Shown here piece after piece: positions 63,322 through 64,000 of a DNA stretch of 64,000 nucleotides. The DNA is from Tridacna crocea (lineage: Eukaryota; Mollusca; Bivalvia; Cardiida; Cardiidae). A program made the position numbers and the translations under genes. The number at the start of each line of letters is the position of its first letter. Position 1 is the first letter of the stretch. The stretch spans positions 59,322,962-59,386,961 of the forward strand of contig OX031062.1 in assembly GCA_943736015.1 (NCBI GenBank). The letters are read 5' to 3'. Under the pieces are notes generated by a model. It saw only the letters and a list, made by a program, of their open reading frames with translations, searched no databases and was not told where the DNA came from.

Positions 63322-63551
63322 TTAACCCTTTACTCCATAGATACTCATTTCTACACATTGCTTGTAGGAGCCTTTGGAAAACATTGTGGCAAAAGGTGAA
63401 ATTGCTCGTAACGAGCAATTTCACCTTTTGTCACGATGTTTTTCTATGCTATCAAAAGGTATCATTTACACATAAGAAACGGCTTCATCTTTACTGTTAT
63501 TTAGGGTCGATTAGCTATGCCATAGAAATGCCTCATGGGGTAAAGGGTTAA
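63322..63551 (+). mobile_element. TTAA foldback MITE, subfamily C
   Basis: Best C copy. Centre GAAATTGCTCGTAACGAGC AATTTC perfectly paired; both TTAA intact. Confidence 0.92.
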
Positions 63552-64000
63552 GGAATAGCCTCATCATTGTACATGTGTGTCAATGCATCCGCAAATGCTG
63601 TGATCTAGGAATCCGGTACCATTTTGTAGTTAAGTAAACAAGTAAACGCTGACCTTGTGCCTAATTGACCTCTCTGTAAACGTGAGTTTGGCACGCCCAA
63701 CCCCCACCCCCATAGAAATGTGGTATATCGGTTGTCAAGCCTGACAAGCTTACCAAAAAATGGCGTTGAAAACAAATAGGAAAAGCGTTTATTTCAATTT
63801 TATTCTAGCTGATATTTGACACTAGGTTAATTACAACAATTCTTTTCCCGAACTTTCTTATCAATTCGAATAGTGTTGGCAGTTTGATAATTAAATAGAC
63901 ATGATCAAATTACCGCATGTCTATAACAAATTGTGTCAGACTTTTCTGTTTACATTACGCCCAATGCTGCTTTTTCATTGGCCGATAAGACGTTGGAAGA
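63552..64000. other. unannotated flank
   Basis: No exon recognised. The last 35 bp (CAATGCTGCTTTTTCATTGG) weakly resemble the interior of the Mutator-like element. Confidence 0.35.

Overview
This is eukaryotic, AT-rich, repeat-dominated nuclear DNA, most likely from a bivalve mollusc and probably a heterodont clam. Three things point there: tandem-cored 'pearl'-like elements with 150-166 bp cores, an ACGG-type microsatellite and a 3' hairpin; tRNA-derived SINEs with a shared core around GAGTACTGGT and (AACC)n or (ATCA)n tails; and abundant TTAA-flanked foldback MITEs. There are no bacterial operons, rRNAs, CRISPR arrays or convincing functional tRNAs. Species cannot be fixed from the sequence alone.

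Only one host gene is securely present: the 3' part of a CCDC66-like gene (centrosomal, ciliary and microtubule-associated coiled-coil protein) on the minus strand. It has four exons, at 60713-60988, 54072-55114, 52175-52261 and 51157-51237. Every splice site is GT/AG and every junction keeps phase. The two small 3' exons (29 codons, and 26 codons plus stop) match the conserved C-terminus of vertebrate CCDC66. The stop codon lies inside the first unit of a 23-bp minisatellite (50671-51176), so the last residues are encoded by repeat DNA. Upstream exons are outside the window or unrecognised.

The rest is layered mobile DNA. The dominant family is a ~230 bp MITE inserted at TTAA, with short termini (CCCATTACCA / TGGTAAAGAG type) and a central palindrome of up to ~71 bp. 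I count roughly 85 copies or fragments, about a quarter of the window. Subfamily A is the bulk. Subfamily B is at 34223, 36381 and 38786. Subfamily C is at 44075, 59355 and 63322. Hairpin arms differ between subfamilies and single copies, but the two arms often change together. Copies also chain head to tail through shared TTAA sites.

Layout: 0-6.8 kb MITE chains; 6.8-8.4 kb pearl-like element with 156-bp units; 8.4-11.7 kb MITEs, a SINE and a dispersed repeat; 11.7-13.4 kb second pearl-like element; 13.4-15.9 kb inverted repeat pair; 15.9-17.1 kb TA-flanked transposon inside a MITE; 17-21.7 kb MITEs and a palindromic element; 21.8-23.4 kb third pearl-like element inside a MITE; 23.7-27.3 kb SINE with nested MITE, two further TTAA elements and a fourth, damaged pearl-like element; 27.4-36.6 kb MITEs and two 9-bp-TSD (Mutator-like) elements, one sitting on the dyad of a MITE hairpin; 36.65-37.56 kb hAT-like fossil; 39.7-41.5 kb palindromic elements; 42.5-43.4 kb triple SINE nest; 44.37-46.16 kb second hAT-like element enclosing a 2x215 bp foldback; 47.1-50.1 kb SINE, a TTTA-flanked and a Harbinger-like element; 50.7-61 kb CCDC66 exons with MITE-filled introns; 61-64 kb MITEs and the second copy of the 10.4 kb repeat.

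Nested insertions give a relative order: SINEs and MITEs are both hosts and guests, and the pearl, TA, Mutator-like and SINE insertions inside MITEs are younger than those MITE copies.
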